The notes: generated by a model not told the origin, from the letters alone. DNA of 51,774 bases from Pseudomonadota bacterium (GCA_027623205.1 JAQBYC010000019.1:1-51774); one strand, 5' to 3'; shown: positions 7,392-15,152, counted from the stretch's first letter. Translations and numbers: made by a program.

Positions 7392-7994
7392 CTATTTCGA
7401 AGCCTCTTGCCGCAATTGACGCACGATAGGCAAGATTTCCTTTTCCAGAGACTTGGCGGTTATCGCGCCGATATGCTTGTGGGCTATGCGGCCATCAGGT
7501 CCAACAATGAAGGTCTCGGGAACGCCATAGACGCCCCAATCGATGGCGACCCGGCCCGAGATGTCAGCGCCGGTTCGCGTGTACGGATCGCCGAGCCGGT
7601 CGAGCCAGTCGGCCGCGTCTTGTGGCCTGTCCTTATAGTTCAGGCCATGAATGGGCACGACGCCCTGTTTCCCCAGGCGCATCAGCAAGGGATGCTCGGC
7701 CCGACAGGCAACGCACCAGGAGGCGAACACGTTGACCAGTGAAACCTCGCCCCTCAGATCGGCCGTCTTCAACCCAAGTTGACGGCCCTGCACCGGCGGC
7801 AGATCAAACGCCGGTGCAAGCTTGGCAATCAGCACGGATGGGATTTCCTTTGGGTTTAGGTACAGCAGCCCGATACCCAGAAATACGAGGATTATCGCCG
7901 TGATGGTCACAGGCAGAAAATTAAGCGCCCGAATCCTTGATCCACCTGTCGCTATCGTGGTTTCGGTGGTCTTTGCTACTCTCTCATTTGTCAT
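7392..7994 (-). CDS. dsbE: DsbE/CcmG-type thioredoxin for cytochrome c maturation
   Basis: A 200-residue protein: cytoplasmic N-terminus, one membrane span (about residues 28-46), then a periplasmic thioredoxin fold with active site WCVAC (Cys94, Cys97), the characteristic GVYGVPETF cis-Pro segment and a C-terminal helix. CcmG/DsbE reduces the heme-binding cysteines of apo-cytochrome c before heme ligation. It lies between the Rieske gene upstream and the ccdA remnant downstream, the usual ccdA partner order. A second, truncated copy of the C-terminal part is found at 3917-4081. Electron supply must now come from another CcdA or DsbD, because the adjacent one is broken. Confidence 0.9.
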   Translation of the reverse strand: MTNERVAKTTETTIATGGSRIRALNFLPVTITAIILVFLGIGLLYLNPKEIPSVLIAKLAPAFDLPPVQGRQLGLKTADLRGEVSLVNVFASWCVACRAEHPLLMRLGKQGVVPIHGLNYKDRPQDAADWLDRLGDPYTRTGADISGRVAIDWGVYGVPETFIVGPDGRIAHKHIGAITAKSLEKEILPIVRQLRQEASK

Positions 7995-8062
7995 TCCGAC
8001 AGTCCTCTAATCTAACGAAATCTGGCTAGAATCCATCTTATACAGATGGTTTGCGGTGCTTC

Positions 8063-8611
8063 TCAGCCGATTTCTACTTGTCCATCATCCAGAAAACGAT
8101 ACGGCGGCAGGTCGAGATTTCGTGGTGCAGGGCCCTTGCGAATGCGGCCGGAGGTATCGTAGTGGGAGCCATGACATGGGCAGAACCAACCACCCCATTC
8201 ACCTCTTGGGCTCGCCGGCCCTTGTCCCAGCGGCACACATCCCAAATGGGTGCACACCCCGACGACAATCAGCCATTCGGCATGCTGGGCCCGCGCAGCA
8301 TCCGCTTCCGGGTCGGGCAAATCATCGCCGTCGTCACGGCGCGCCAAGGCAATTTGTTCCGCGATACGATGGTCGATGAAGACCGGCTTGCCACGCCAAC
8401 CTACGGTGATCCTTTGCCCTACTTCGATAGGCGTCAGATCGACCTCGACGGAGGCCAAGGCGCTCACATCGGCTGACGGGTTCATGCTATCGATGAACGG
8501 CCACGCCAGCATGGCGGTGCCGATGGCGCCCATGGCGCCGGCCGTCACGAAGATGAAATCCCGCCGCCCATTTCCTTCCTCGTTCCATGTGTGGCTTTTT
8601 ATCGTCATCAT
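8063..8611 (-). CDS. Rieske [2Fe-2S] protein, ubiquinol-cytochrome c reductase type, without cytochrome b partner
   Basis: A 182-residue protein with a Tat-like RRDFIF motif (16-21) and an N-terminal membrane span, then a Rieske domain with both cluster motifs intact: CTHLGC (120-125) and CPCHGS (144-149). These supply two Cys and two His ligands plus the stabilising disulfide. Length and plan are those of the bc1 subunit (PetA). No cytochrome b or c1 gene follows; the neighbours are a YVTN propeller upstream and dsbE downstream. It is therefore an extra Rieske protein, either an alternative subunit for a bc1 complex encoded elsewhere or part of another periplasmic electron path. An AGAGGTG ribosome site precedes a double ATG. 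Confidence 0.9.
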   Translation of the reverse strand: MMTIKSHTWNEEGNGRRDFIFVTAGAMGAIGTAMLAWPFIDSMNPSADVSALASVEVDLTPIEVGQRITVGWRGKPVFIDHRIAEQIALARRDDGDDLPDPEADAARAQHAEWLIVVGVCTHLGCVPLGQGPASPRGEWGGWFCPCHGSHYDTSGRIRKGPAPRNLDLPPYRFLDDGQVEIG

Positions 8612-8681
8612 CAGTCACCTCTTTTCTTACCCGAACCGTGACCGTGTTGCTCAAAGCAGTGCAGTTGCTTTTGTGCGTCCA

Positions 8682-9764
8682 TCATTGGATGTGCTTTTTG
8701 TCAGGCACCTGCACCATCTGATGGCCCTTGCCGCCGATGGAGATTTCATCGGTAATCGCCAAAGAGCTTTGATCAATCACCCATACCTTGGGTTTCTCGG
8801 CGCTGGCGACATAGAGCTTGCCGCCCTTTATGGCAGACAGATGATAGGGTGCGGGATCGGTCCGGACGCTCCGGTATGTGTTGGTGCGCAGATCCACGAC
8901 GACCACTTTGTTCTCGTCCATGGCGGCAACAAACAGGGTCTGCCCATCGTCCGATAGGTCAATGCCATGCAGTCCGCCGCCAATGGGTATGGTCTTGACG
9001 GTCTTGCCGCTAGCCGTGTCGACGACGGATACCGTGCCGTCATCGACATTGTTGGCGTAGAGCGTCCCGCCGTCGCGCGACAGCACGATATGCTCTGGGC
9101 TGTTTCCCACCGCATAGTTGCGGCGGACGATCCAGCGTTTGGTGTCGATTTCACTGATCGTCCCATTCCCGGCGTTACTGACGTAGGCGCGCGCGCCATC
9201 GGGGCTGAACCTGGCGTAGTTGGGCAGCGGTCCGGTCGCAATGGTTGTCACGACGGTAAAGGCGCCGAGATCAACGATAGTGATGGCGTTCTGCCCCGGC
9301 TGGGTCGCGATTACGAAGCGGCCGGACGGGCCGACCGCCACATGGTGCACCCCGCCAGGCACATCGACCCGGCGCACCACGGCATGGTCCGGTATGCTCA
9401 AGATGGACAAAGTACTAACCGCCGTCTTGTCCGCGTCGTCCTGGCTTTTCGGGGCGTGATGGGCGGCGTGTTCATCGGCGGTTACGCCCTTCGGCTTCGA
9501 CGGCGCCTTGCCGGCCGGCCGCTCGTCATAGCTGCCGGCCACCAGATAGCGGCCATCGGGCGTGGCGGCCAAGCCATGCACTGCCGGCAGGTCATTGATT
9601 TCACCCAGGATCGCGTTTGTTCCCGGGTCCACGATGACAATCTTGTCATCGCTGCCCAGCGGCACATAAACGCGATCATTGGCGGCCGCGGGTGCCGCAA
9701 GACCGGCGGCCAGTATGGCCATCGACAGAAATCCGAATGGTAAAGCACTGGAGAATGAAGGCAT
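8682..9764 (-). CDS. Secreted YVTN-family beta-propeller protein
   Basis: A 360-residue protein with a signal peptide (residues 1-28, AAPAAAND junction) and repeated YVTN/YncE blades of the pattern D-x-K/T-I-x-I-V-D-P/L-x-T-x-x-I-x-G-x-I, for example at the N-terminus and in the segments VSVVDTASGK and VVVVDLRTN. A His-rich insert (HAAHHAP) near residue 105 interrupts the blades. The start at 9764 has an AGGAGGAGG ribosome site. Such propellers often bind redox partners or metals in the periplasm; the function of this one is unknown. It is followed by the Rieske gene with a 70-base gap, so co-transcription is likely. Confidence 0.85.
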   Translation of the reverse strand: MPSFSSALPFGFLSMAILAAGLAAPAAANDRVYVPLGSDDKIVIVDPGTNAILGEINDLPAVHGLAATPDGRYLVAGSYDERPAGKAPSKPKGVTADEHAAHHAPKSQDDADKTAVSTLSILSIPDHAVVRRVDVPGGVHHVAVGPSGRFVIATQPGQNAITIVDLGAFTVVTTIATGPLPNYARFSPDGARAYVSNAGNGTISEIDTKRWIVRRNYAVGNSPEHIVLSRDGGTLYANNVDDGTVSVVDTASGKTVKTIPIGGGLHGIDLSDDGQTLFVAAMDENKVVVVDLRTNTYRSVRTDPAPYHLSAIKGGKLYVASAEKPKVWVIDQSSLAITDEISIGGKGHQMVQVPDKKHIQ

Positions 9765-9892
9765 TGCCTCCTCCTGATGTTGAAAGTTCGTGTTTTGGTC
9801 TGTGTTGCATGGCACTCCCGTCGCCGGGGTACCGAGATCGCAAACCCGCCTAAGGGCGGAAAGAGGCGGCCGCCGGAGACTGGCCGCCAGAG

Positions 9893-10255
9893 CTAGGAAT
9901 AAATTGGGGGAGGACTATCGGGTGCCCGGTCCAGGCCAGACGCGGCGTGCATTGCGCGATTAGGAAACGGCAGGGGAACAAAATCGCCAATTTTGGCGAC
10001 GGCGGGTAAGGTGCCGAAAACCGTACAATTGACGTGGCTCGCGCAGACCTCCCGCGGTGCATGCGTTGCATCGCGGCTCCCGGTGTCCGCGTGCAGCAGG
10101 CTCGCGACCACAATGTCACCGGTGCCGCCGAATGACTTGCCGGCGTGCGCCGGAGATAGGGCCAAACTTATCAAAGTCACGCACACCACCGCCGCCCAAG
10201 TGAACCTGGAGCATCTAGCCCGGATAACGCGGGCTATGCGGCATAAGAGTGACAT
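9893..10255 (-). CDS. Small secreted protein, second copy of the copper-locus Cys/Pro-tail plan
   Basis: A 120-residue protein with a long basic N-region and hydrophobic core (signal peptide to about residue 38, SPAHAG). The mature part has two cysteines six residues apart (CASHVNC) and ends in APDSPPPIYS. The general design resembles the protein at 6514: export signal, Cys/His, and a proline-rich C-terminus. No domain is recognised. It precedes the YVTN gene on the same strand and may be the first or second gene of that transcript. Function is unknown; periplasmic metal binding is a guess from context. Confidence 0.55.
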   Translation of the reverse strand: MSLLCRIARVIRARCSRFTWAAVVCVTLISLALSPAHAGKSFGGTGDIVVASLLHADTGSRDATHAPREVCASHVNCTVFGTLPAVAKIGDFVPLPFPNRAMHAASGLDRAPDSPPPIYS

Positions 10256-10326
10256 CGGATATTTTTCACTTCCTGTCTGATAACGCCTATAACATCAGGC
10301 AACGCGCCGCTTGGCATTGATATTGG

Positions 10327-11037
10327 TCAATTCGTAGGCGCTGGCGTGCCACGGATATTCTCCGATACTTGCGAGGCGTCCGAGATGGCGCGCCCGCTGG
10401 CGATATAGCCAATACCGAAATACCTTGGTAGGTATCGATATTCCGCCAGCGTTTCCCGCATCACATCCCATGGCCGACGCTTGGCGACCGCCATGGATAC
10501 GGCAAACGGTCGGACCAGCCAGATCATGAGCGGAGCTAAATAGCGAAGCCAGCCAGGCGGCAAGCGTATGTCGGCGACGACAAGCCGCCCTCCGGGCCTC
10601 AGCGCCTGCTCGGCGCGCTTGATCACAGTTGCGTAGCCGGGTTCGAGAGTCAGGGCAAAGGTCGAAATGACCCCATTCAGGTTCGACGGGAATTCAAACG
10701 CCGCCGCGGATGACTGAACAAGCGTGACGTTGTCCCAGTTTTGTTTGCGCACCCTGCCTGCGGCCTGTTCCAACATGGCGTCCGTAAGGTCGACGCCGAT
10801 GATCCGGCCTGTTGGTCCGATCGCATCCCGCATTAGTCCGAAGTTAAGTCCGGTGCCACAGCCAATTTCCACAACCGTATCGCCAGGCCGCAAATGCAAC
10901 GCTCGCACCGCTTGTTGCCGGTGATCCCATAAGCGAAAACCGAGCAAGTAATAGAGATTGGCCGTAAAATCGTACAGCGCGGCACGCTTCCGATACACGC
11001 TTCGCACTTCGTCCCGGTGGGTAAAGTCACGTATCAT
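10327..11037 (-). CDS. Class I SAM-dependent methyltransferase (UbiE/phospholipid methyltransferase-like)
   Basis: A 236-residue soluble Rossmann-fold methyltransferase. Motif I is VVEIGCGTGLN (about residues 55-65), followed by the acidic motif II end (GVDLTDAML) and the post-motif region RPGGRLVVADIRLP. A hydrophobic patch near residue 165 (WLRYLAPLMIWLV) suggests membrane association, as seen in phosphatidylethanolamine N-methyltransferases of the PmtA type. The substrate cannot be decided. The ATG at 11037 has a GAGGTGA ribosome site; a GTG three bases earlier is also possible. It lies upstream of the small secreted protein and YVTN genes in the same direction. Confidence 0.82.
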   Translation of the reverse strand: MIRDFTHRDEVRSVYRKRAALYDFTANLYYLLGFRLWDHRQQAVRALHLRPGDTVVEIGCGTGLNFGLMRDAIGPTGRIIGVDLTDAMLEQAAGRVRKQNWDNVTLVQSSAAAFEFPSNLNGVISTFALTLEPGYATVIKRAEQALRPGGRLVVADIRLPPGWLRYLAPLMIWLVRPFAVSMAVAKRRPWDVMRETLAEYRYLPRYFGIGYIASGRAISDASQVSENIRGTPAPTN

Positions 11038-11098
11038 CACTCACCTCGCAATCAATCGCGATGAAGCAACCCATGCGCGGAACCAAGCCCGTGATGGA

Positions 11099-11221
11099 TC
11101 AATCGAGCCGTTTCCCCATGCCACTATGACGATCGACTTTGAATGTCTGCATCCGAGAACCGTCAATGGTAATGATCTGAGCGGTAATCGTGTCCTCGTC
11201 TTTTTGCGTCACTTCGGTCAT
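11099..11221 (-). pseudogene. C-terminal fragment related to the Met/Gly-repeat protein at 20177
   Basis: About 40 codons reading DTITAQIITIDGSRMQTFKV then DRHSG and a short tail. The C-terminus of the intact protein at 20177-20716 reads DKIVADITTVDGSLVRRLEV then DRHSG. The match in spacing and in the VDRHSG motif is convincing over 35 residues. The signal peptide and Met repeats are absent. A longer open frame continues upstream to about 11431, but it overlaps the start of the divergent cytochrome gene and its N-terminal part has no similarity, so I read this as a remnant. Confidence 0.5.
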
Positions 11222-11347
11222 TTTGCGCGGCCCTCGGCCCGCTTGTGTGGTAAATAGGGTTTCCACTGACTGGAATGTCAAGGCCGCTTCATCTGGAGGC
11301 ACCTGCGACGCGTCGACGCAGCCAGGACGACGCAGGTGGACTGGGCC

Positions 11348-11378
11348 TTTACCTTCCAGGTGCTGGAACGACGATATT
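11348..11378 (+). promoter_or_regulatory. CueR/HmrR-type (MerR family) operator-promoter
   Basis: TTTACC (11348-11353) and GATATT (11373-11378) are separated by 19 bases, the over-long spacer typical of MerR-family promoters. The spacer holds the split dyad CCTTCC-N7-GGAACG (5 of 6 pairs of the CCTTCC/GGAAGG copper operator). It lies about 50 bases upstream of the cytochrome c gene at 11430 and points toward it. No merR-type gene is in the window, so the regulator must lie elsewhere. Confidence 0.6.
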
Positions 11379-11429
11379 GAGGTGGCGGGCATCACATCAG
11401 TTGAGCGAGGCGCATTTGCGTTACCCATC

Positions 11430-11900
11430 ATGAGCAAGAAACCAGTAAAGAAAATCAATTTCGTGGAACGAATAAGGGAAAAGCTGCCGGCACTGCTGGT
11501 TTTGGCGGTGGTCGTCGGCGGCGTTTTGGTCTTCATATATCAATCGACGAACCAGGCCGGTTCGGCGGCGCTGGTCGATGTGAAGGTTCCCGCTCTTTCC
11601 GCCATCGGTACGCAAGGCAAGACGGCCTTCGCCAAGAACTGTGCCCAATGCCACGGCGACAATGCCGCCGGCGGGCAAGGCGGGCCGCCGCTAATACATA
11701 AAATTTATAATCCCGGGCATCACGCCGATGGCGCCTTTTGGCTCGCTATGCAGCGGGGCGTATCGCAGCATCATTGGCGTTTTGGCAATATGCCGCCGCA
11801 ACCCCAAGTCGGCGAGGACGTAGCCAAGGCGATCATCGCCTATGTCCGCGAGCTGCAGGCCGCAAATGGCATTAGCTATCAGCCCCACCGCATGAATTAG
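11430..11900 (+). CDS. Membrane-anchored mono-heme cytochrome c
   Basis: A 156-residue protein with one N-terminal membrane span (about 20-38) and a periplasmic cytochrome c domain. The heme motif is CAQCH (71-75), and a late Met (GNMPPQP) is the likely sixth ligand. The layout resembles cytochrome c proteins of copper clusters (CopC-like c-type or cbb3-like mono-heme subunits). The ATG at 11430 has only a weak ribosome site; a long upstream open frame was rejected because it lacks protein-like sequence and spans the operator. A CueR-like operator precedes it and a SHOCT gene follows after 45 bases. It may pass electrons from a periplasmic copper oxidase to a terminal oxidase, by inference. 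Confidence 0.83.
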   Translation: MSKKPVKKINFVERIREKLPALLVLAVVVGGVLVFIYQSTNQAGSAALVDVKVPALSAIGTQGKTAFAKNCAQCHGDNAAGGQGGPPLIHKIYNPGHHADGAFWLAMQRGVSQHHWRFGNMPPQPQVGEDVAKAIIAYVRELQAANGISYQPHRMN

Positions 11901-11945
11901 CGGTGCAAAATGGGTTCTAGGGCGCAAACCGCAAGGAGAGAGAAA

Positions 11946-12290
11946 ATGGCCAAATTTGCAGAATCAAGGCGCTGGTGCCACGGCGCGATGACGTTCGTAG
12001 TGACGGCAGGCTTGGCCCAATTCGCTATCGCCGATAGCCAGACCGGAGGCGGTTACCAGCATATGTGGGGTGGGGGTATGTCCATGATGTTCTTGGGACC
12101 TTTCATGATGATCGTATTCTTGGCCGTCATCGTGGTCATTGCCGTTCTGGCCGCCAGATGGCTTCTACCGGCATCGGGTTCGGCCTCGTCGTCTGGGTCG
12201 AGCGCCCGCACAATTCTTGATGAGCGTTTCGCACGCGGCGAGATTGACGCGGAAGAGTACCGGGCCAGATGCGCGGAGCTTGGGAAATAG
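11946..12290 (+). CDS. Small membrane protein with C-terminal SHOCT domain
   Basis: A 114-residue protein: a secretion-signal-like N-terminus, a Met/Gly/His stretch (HMWGGGMSMM), a membrane span (about 54-76), a Ser-rich linker and a C-terminal SHOCT motif (ARTILDERFARGEIDAEEYRAR). SHOCT is a short helical domain of oligomerisation found at the ends of many small membrane proteins, frequent in copper clusters. The start at 11946 has an AAGGAGAG ribosome site. It follows the membrane cytochrome c in the same direction and should share its CueR-like promoter. Met residues before the span may bind copper. Confidence 0.8.
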   Translation: MAKFAESRRWCHGAMTFVVTAGLAQFAIADSQTGGGYQHMWGGGMSMMFLGPFMMIVFLAVIVVIAVLAARWLLPASGSASSSGSSARTILDERFARGEIDAEEYRARCAELGK

Positions 12291-12368
12291 GGGCACCGTG
12301 CCGAATGCGCCCGCGCCCATACAGCTCTAAGTCCAACCAAGATCGGTGGCGAGAAAGGGACGGAAGCG

Positions 12369-12774
12369 ATGCGCGTTCCGACGAAACCAGTTCCCGCCTA
12401 TCCATGGTTCAATCGCGCCTTCTTCTGGAAGCGGAAAAAATCCTACGGCAAGGTCCTTGAACCGGGGCTGTCGTGGGGGCGGTCAACCCGGGGTGTTTGC
12501 GGCCCTGGCGCTGCTATCCGGCGCCCTGAACCGAAAGCGCTCGCCGCTCGATCCCGCGCTTTGATCTCTTGTGACCGTTCGAGTCTCGCAGATCGACCAC
12601 TGCGCCTTTTGCGTCAATATCAACGCCGCCACCTTGCTGAAACATGGCGTCGCCATGGATAAGGTCGAGGCCCTTTACGGGTGCGCGGAAGCAGCCTTTT
12701 CAATGACCTGGAACGCGGTGCGCTCGATCATACCGAGGGCATAACGTACTCGGACAAAGAGGTAACTAGAGCGT
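12369..12774 (+). pseudogene. Carboxymuconolactone decarboxylase/AhpD-like protein, broken by two frameshifts and a stop
   Basis: Pieces of one protein appear in order in changing frames. From 12369 comes MRVPTKPVPAYPWFNRAFFW and on to GLSWGRS. After a frame change near 12480, FAALALLSGALNRKRSPLDP runs to an in-frame TGA (12562-12564, where the family has Arg). It continues in the same frame with VTVRVSQIDHCAFCVNINAA, which contains the CxxC redox motif of the family. Near 12680 there is another frame change to SLFNDLERGALDHTEGITYS. The C-terminal helix region is missing. The intact protein would be a peroxidase-type CMD protein; this copy is dead. Confidence 0.8.
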
Positions 12775-12791
12775 GCCGCGGTTGCGGCCCG

Positions 12792-13496
12792 TCATACTGC
12801 GCCCATGGAGTTTCGTACGAGGAGCGGGAATACATTCAGGTGATTGTTCACCACCCTCACGCCAGCACTGTTTTCGGCTGCTGCGCCGGCGGCCCGGACT
12901 TCCTCGACAGACCCCGTCACGCCCCACAGGTCCGCGACGCCATCCGAGACGACGACATTGATGAGCTCGGCTCTGACGCCGGCATCCTCGAAGGCGGCCA
13001 AGATAGACGTGCGAACATCTTCGTCGCCCGCCATGGGAACCGGCGCGCGCCGCCAGGCTATGAGGCCATGCAGCAGATTGGCGCGGCTGACTATGCCAAC
13101 CACTTTCCCCTCCCGCATAACCGGGACACGTTTGATCCGATGTTCTTCCATCGTGGCGGCAACATCGTCCAACGCGGCATCATGGGTCACGGTTACCACG
13201 TCACGGGTCATGACATCGCGTGCCCGGCGACCATGTGCTTTGAGATAATCCACCGACTGCGCCTCCGGCGTGGCAAAAATTGTAAGCCACCAGGATGGCT
13301 GTCGGTCCGTACCAGACTCGGGGCGTCGCATCAAATCGCCCTCGCTGACGATGCCGGCGAGATTTCCGGCATCATCCACCACGGGAACGGCACTGATTGC
13401 ATGATCCAGCAGACAACGCGCAACCTCCTGCACGTCCGTGGTGGGTGCCACCGTGATCGGGGGGGATGTCATAATATCCTTGGCTTGCATTTCCAT
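12792..13496 (-). CDS. CBS-CBS-BON domain protein
   Basis: A 234-residue cytoplasmic protein. Two CBS domains (about residues 1-62 and 90-148) each carry the typical DIM/DVMTRDVVTV start and a G-I-V-S-E/R-x-D/N-L end. They are followed by a BON domain (about 155-225) with the VVVSDGVADLWGVTGS core. CBS pairs bind adenine nucleotides; BON domains often contact membranes or phospholipids. The combination is common in alphaproteobacterial stress and metal clusters, without an agreed function. A CueR-like dyad lies 130 bases upstream, which suggests copper induction. The gene end overlaps nothing; the dead CMD gene points toward it. Confidence 0.85.
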   Translation of the reverse strand: MEMQAKDIMTSPPITVAPTTDVQEVARCLLDHAISAVPVVDDAGNLAGIVSEGDLMRRPESGTDRQPSWWLTIFATPEAQSVDYLKAHGRRARDVMTRDVVTVTHDAALDDVAATMEEHRIKRVPVMREGKVVGIVSRANLLHGLIAWRRAPVPMAGDEDVRTSILAAFEDAGVRAELINVVVSDGVADLWGVTGSVEEVRAAGAAAENSAGVRVVNNHLNVFPLLVRNSMGAV

Positions 13497-13634
13497 TCCT
13501 CCTGAATAATCCGCACTGCACTATACGCCGAGTCCGGTCCAATATTGGAACTTCCTAGGTCAAACCACCTGAGGCCGCACTAGCGCCAACGGCGATCCGA
13601 GCCATGGCACGGCGTCGGTCGTCTATTACCTGGG

Positions 13635-13657
13635 CATTCCAGTAACCGGAAGGTCAA
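13635..13657 (-). promoter_or_regulatory. Second CueR/HmrR-like operator half-dyad with TTGACC
   Basis: Read on the minus strand, TTGACC (13657-13652) runs into CCTTCC-GGTTACT-GGAATG, a CCTTCC-N7-GGAAGG-type dyad with one mismatch. It faces the CBS-BON gene (start 13496). A good -10 at the expected 19-base spacing is not obvious, so promoter activity is less certain than for the site at 11348. Confidence 0.45.
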
Positions 13658-13769
13658 GAGACAGCGATCCTCCAATTCGGGCTACTGAATGCCGCGGCTC
13701 CTTCGCAAGGGTCGTTCTGTCGGCAGTAAACCGCCATTTGATGGCGAAACCAGGTGTTCTTCTGTCAGT

Positions 13770-14663
13770 TTAAATTGCGCTTGCCGCCCGGACGCGGATG
13801 GTGCGGGTCACCAGGACAATTCCGAGCAAAGTTGATGCGATGCCGCCCGCCTTCGTCCAGCCAATTGTATCGCCATAGAACAAGACGCCCATCGAAAGAC
13901 CAAATATGGGAATGAGGAAGCTGAAAGCGATAGCCCGGTTCAACGGGACTCTCTCGAGTACCGAGAACCAGAGCCAGTACACGAGCGCCGTTCCCGGAAG
14001 GCTCAGGCCAACCAGAGCGAATAGGAAACGAGTGGACCAGATGATGTCCTGGGGTTCCTCAAAAGCCCATGCGATGGCCGCCAAGGGCAGTGCGCCAATG
14101 AGCATTTGCAATCCCATGGCCATGAGAGCATCGACCCTACCGGCGATCCGCTTGATGAGCACATTGCTCACCGAGATGCCGAGTGCGGCAAGCAGGATAT
14201 AGGCGACCCCGATAGCGTAGTTTCCCGCCGGAGCGGCGAAGAGCCGCGGAGCCGCAATGATGACTATGCCGCCAAAACCCAGAGCCAGGCCGAACTTTCC
14301 GCCAAGATCCAACCGCTCTCCAAGGAAAATGCCGGCGAGAACGGCGGCAAGCAAAGGCTGAGTGTTCGCGATGACGGTGGCGATGCCCGGCGACACGAAC
14401 TCGGCGGCGTGAAACATCCCAAGAAACCCGAGGGTCGTAGCCCCGAGACCAACGGCACCTATGGTGGCCCAGGTGCGGGCACCCCTGGGCATCGGGCGGC
14501 CAAGAAGCAAGGCAAGTGCGATGAGCGACGTCCCCGCCAGGAGAGCGCGGATTGTGGCAAAAGTTATATGCGGGGCGAATGGTATTCCGGCGATGATCAG
14601 CGGAAAACAAATCGCCCATAGCAATATCACCAGAATAATTATTAGAACTTCAGATACCTTCAC
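13770..14663 (-). CDS. EamA/DMT-superfamily transporter (ten-span permease)
   Basis: A 297-residue membrane protein with about ten hydrophobic segments arranged as two EamA repeats. The first contains the WAICFPLIIAGIPFAPHITF start and the FLGMFHAAEFVSPGIATVIANTQPLL stretch, and the second contains the LIKRIAGRVDAL to IPIFGLSMGVLFYGDTIGW region. EamA proteins export amino acids, metabolites or drugs; the substrate here is unknown. It stands alone between a 273-base gap on the left, which holds the operator at 13635, and a small membrane protein gene on the right. Nothing ties it to copper. Confidence 0.85.
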   Translation of the reverse strand: MKVSEVLIIILVILLWAICFPLIIAGIPFAPHITFATIRALLAGTSLIALALLLGRPMPRGARTWATIGAVGLGATTLGFLGMFHAAEFVSPGIATVIANTQPLLAAVLAGIFLGERLDLGGKFGLALGFGGIVIIAAPRLFAAPAGNYAIGVAYILLAALGISVSNVLIKRIAGRVDALMAMGLQMLIGALPLAAIAWAFEEPQDIIWSTRFLFALVGLSLPGTALVYWLWFSVLERVPLNRAIAFSFLIPIFGLSMGVLFYGDTIGWTKAGGIASTLLGIVLVTRTIRVRAASAI

Positions 14664-14875
14664 GACTGCTGCATGTCCGTCGTCAAAATATTTGGGACTG
14701 TTGAGCCTGTTTCATGGCGGAGGATCTGGCTCATCCAGGTTTGATGTTAGGCCGCTTGTCGCTGATGGTTTAAGCGGCGGTTCCGGATGGTCAGTTTCTT
14801 GATTTTCTCCCTCGTTTCGATAAAGGCGGTATCGCGCCCGAAGTAAGCCGATAGCGGATATCGATGTCCACGACG

Positions 14876-15049
14876 TTATCGCCCAGTTGACTTGTGGCGC
14901 GCCAGCAAACCGATGGCGACAACGGCGCCGAGGGCGATTACGATTGTGCCTAGCACCCCGTAAAACATCGCATTCGACCACGCGACCCAAATTCCCAGCG
15001 TGCCCAGTACCGCTATAAATCCAAGAATTGTGATGACGAGATTTATCAT
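14876..15049 (-). CDS. 57-residue two-span membrane protein
   Basis: A short frame with a GAAAGG ribosome site and start MINLVITILGFIAVLG. Two hydrophobic spans (about 3-18 and 28-51) flank a WVAWSN turn, and the protein ends in a basic tail (ARHKSTGR). No family was recognised. It lies between the DMT transporter and the YVTN fragment, on the same strand as both. It is short, but the hydrophobicity pattern and ribosome site favour a real gene. Confidence 0.5.
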   Translation of the reverse strand: MINLVITILGFIAVLGTLGIWVAWSNAMFYGVLGTIVIALGAVVAIGLLARHKSTGR

Positions 15050-15152
15050 TTTGATGCCTTTCTCTTTCCGAACAGGTTTTTGCTTTCCTTCCCCAACAAC
15101 AAGTTGGGCATTCCAATGGCCGCGACCGGCCGTTCCGATCGATTCCGACCAC

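Noticed and set aside
11190-11429. Upstream extension of the membrane cytochrome c gene
   Set aside because: The extra 80 residues have no secretory or domain character and cover the CueR-like operator; the start at 11430 gives a normal anchored cytochrome.
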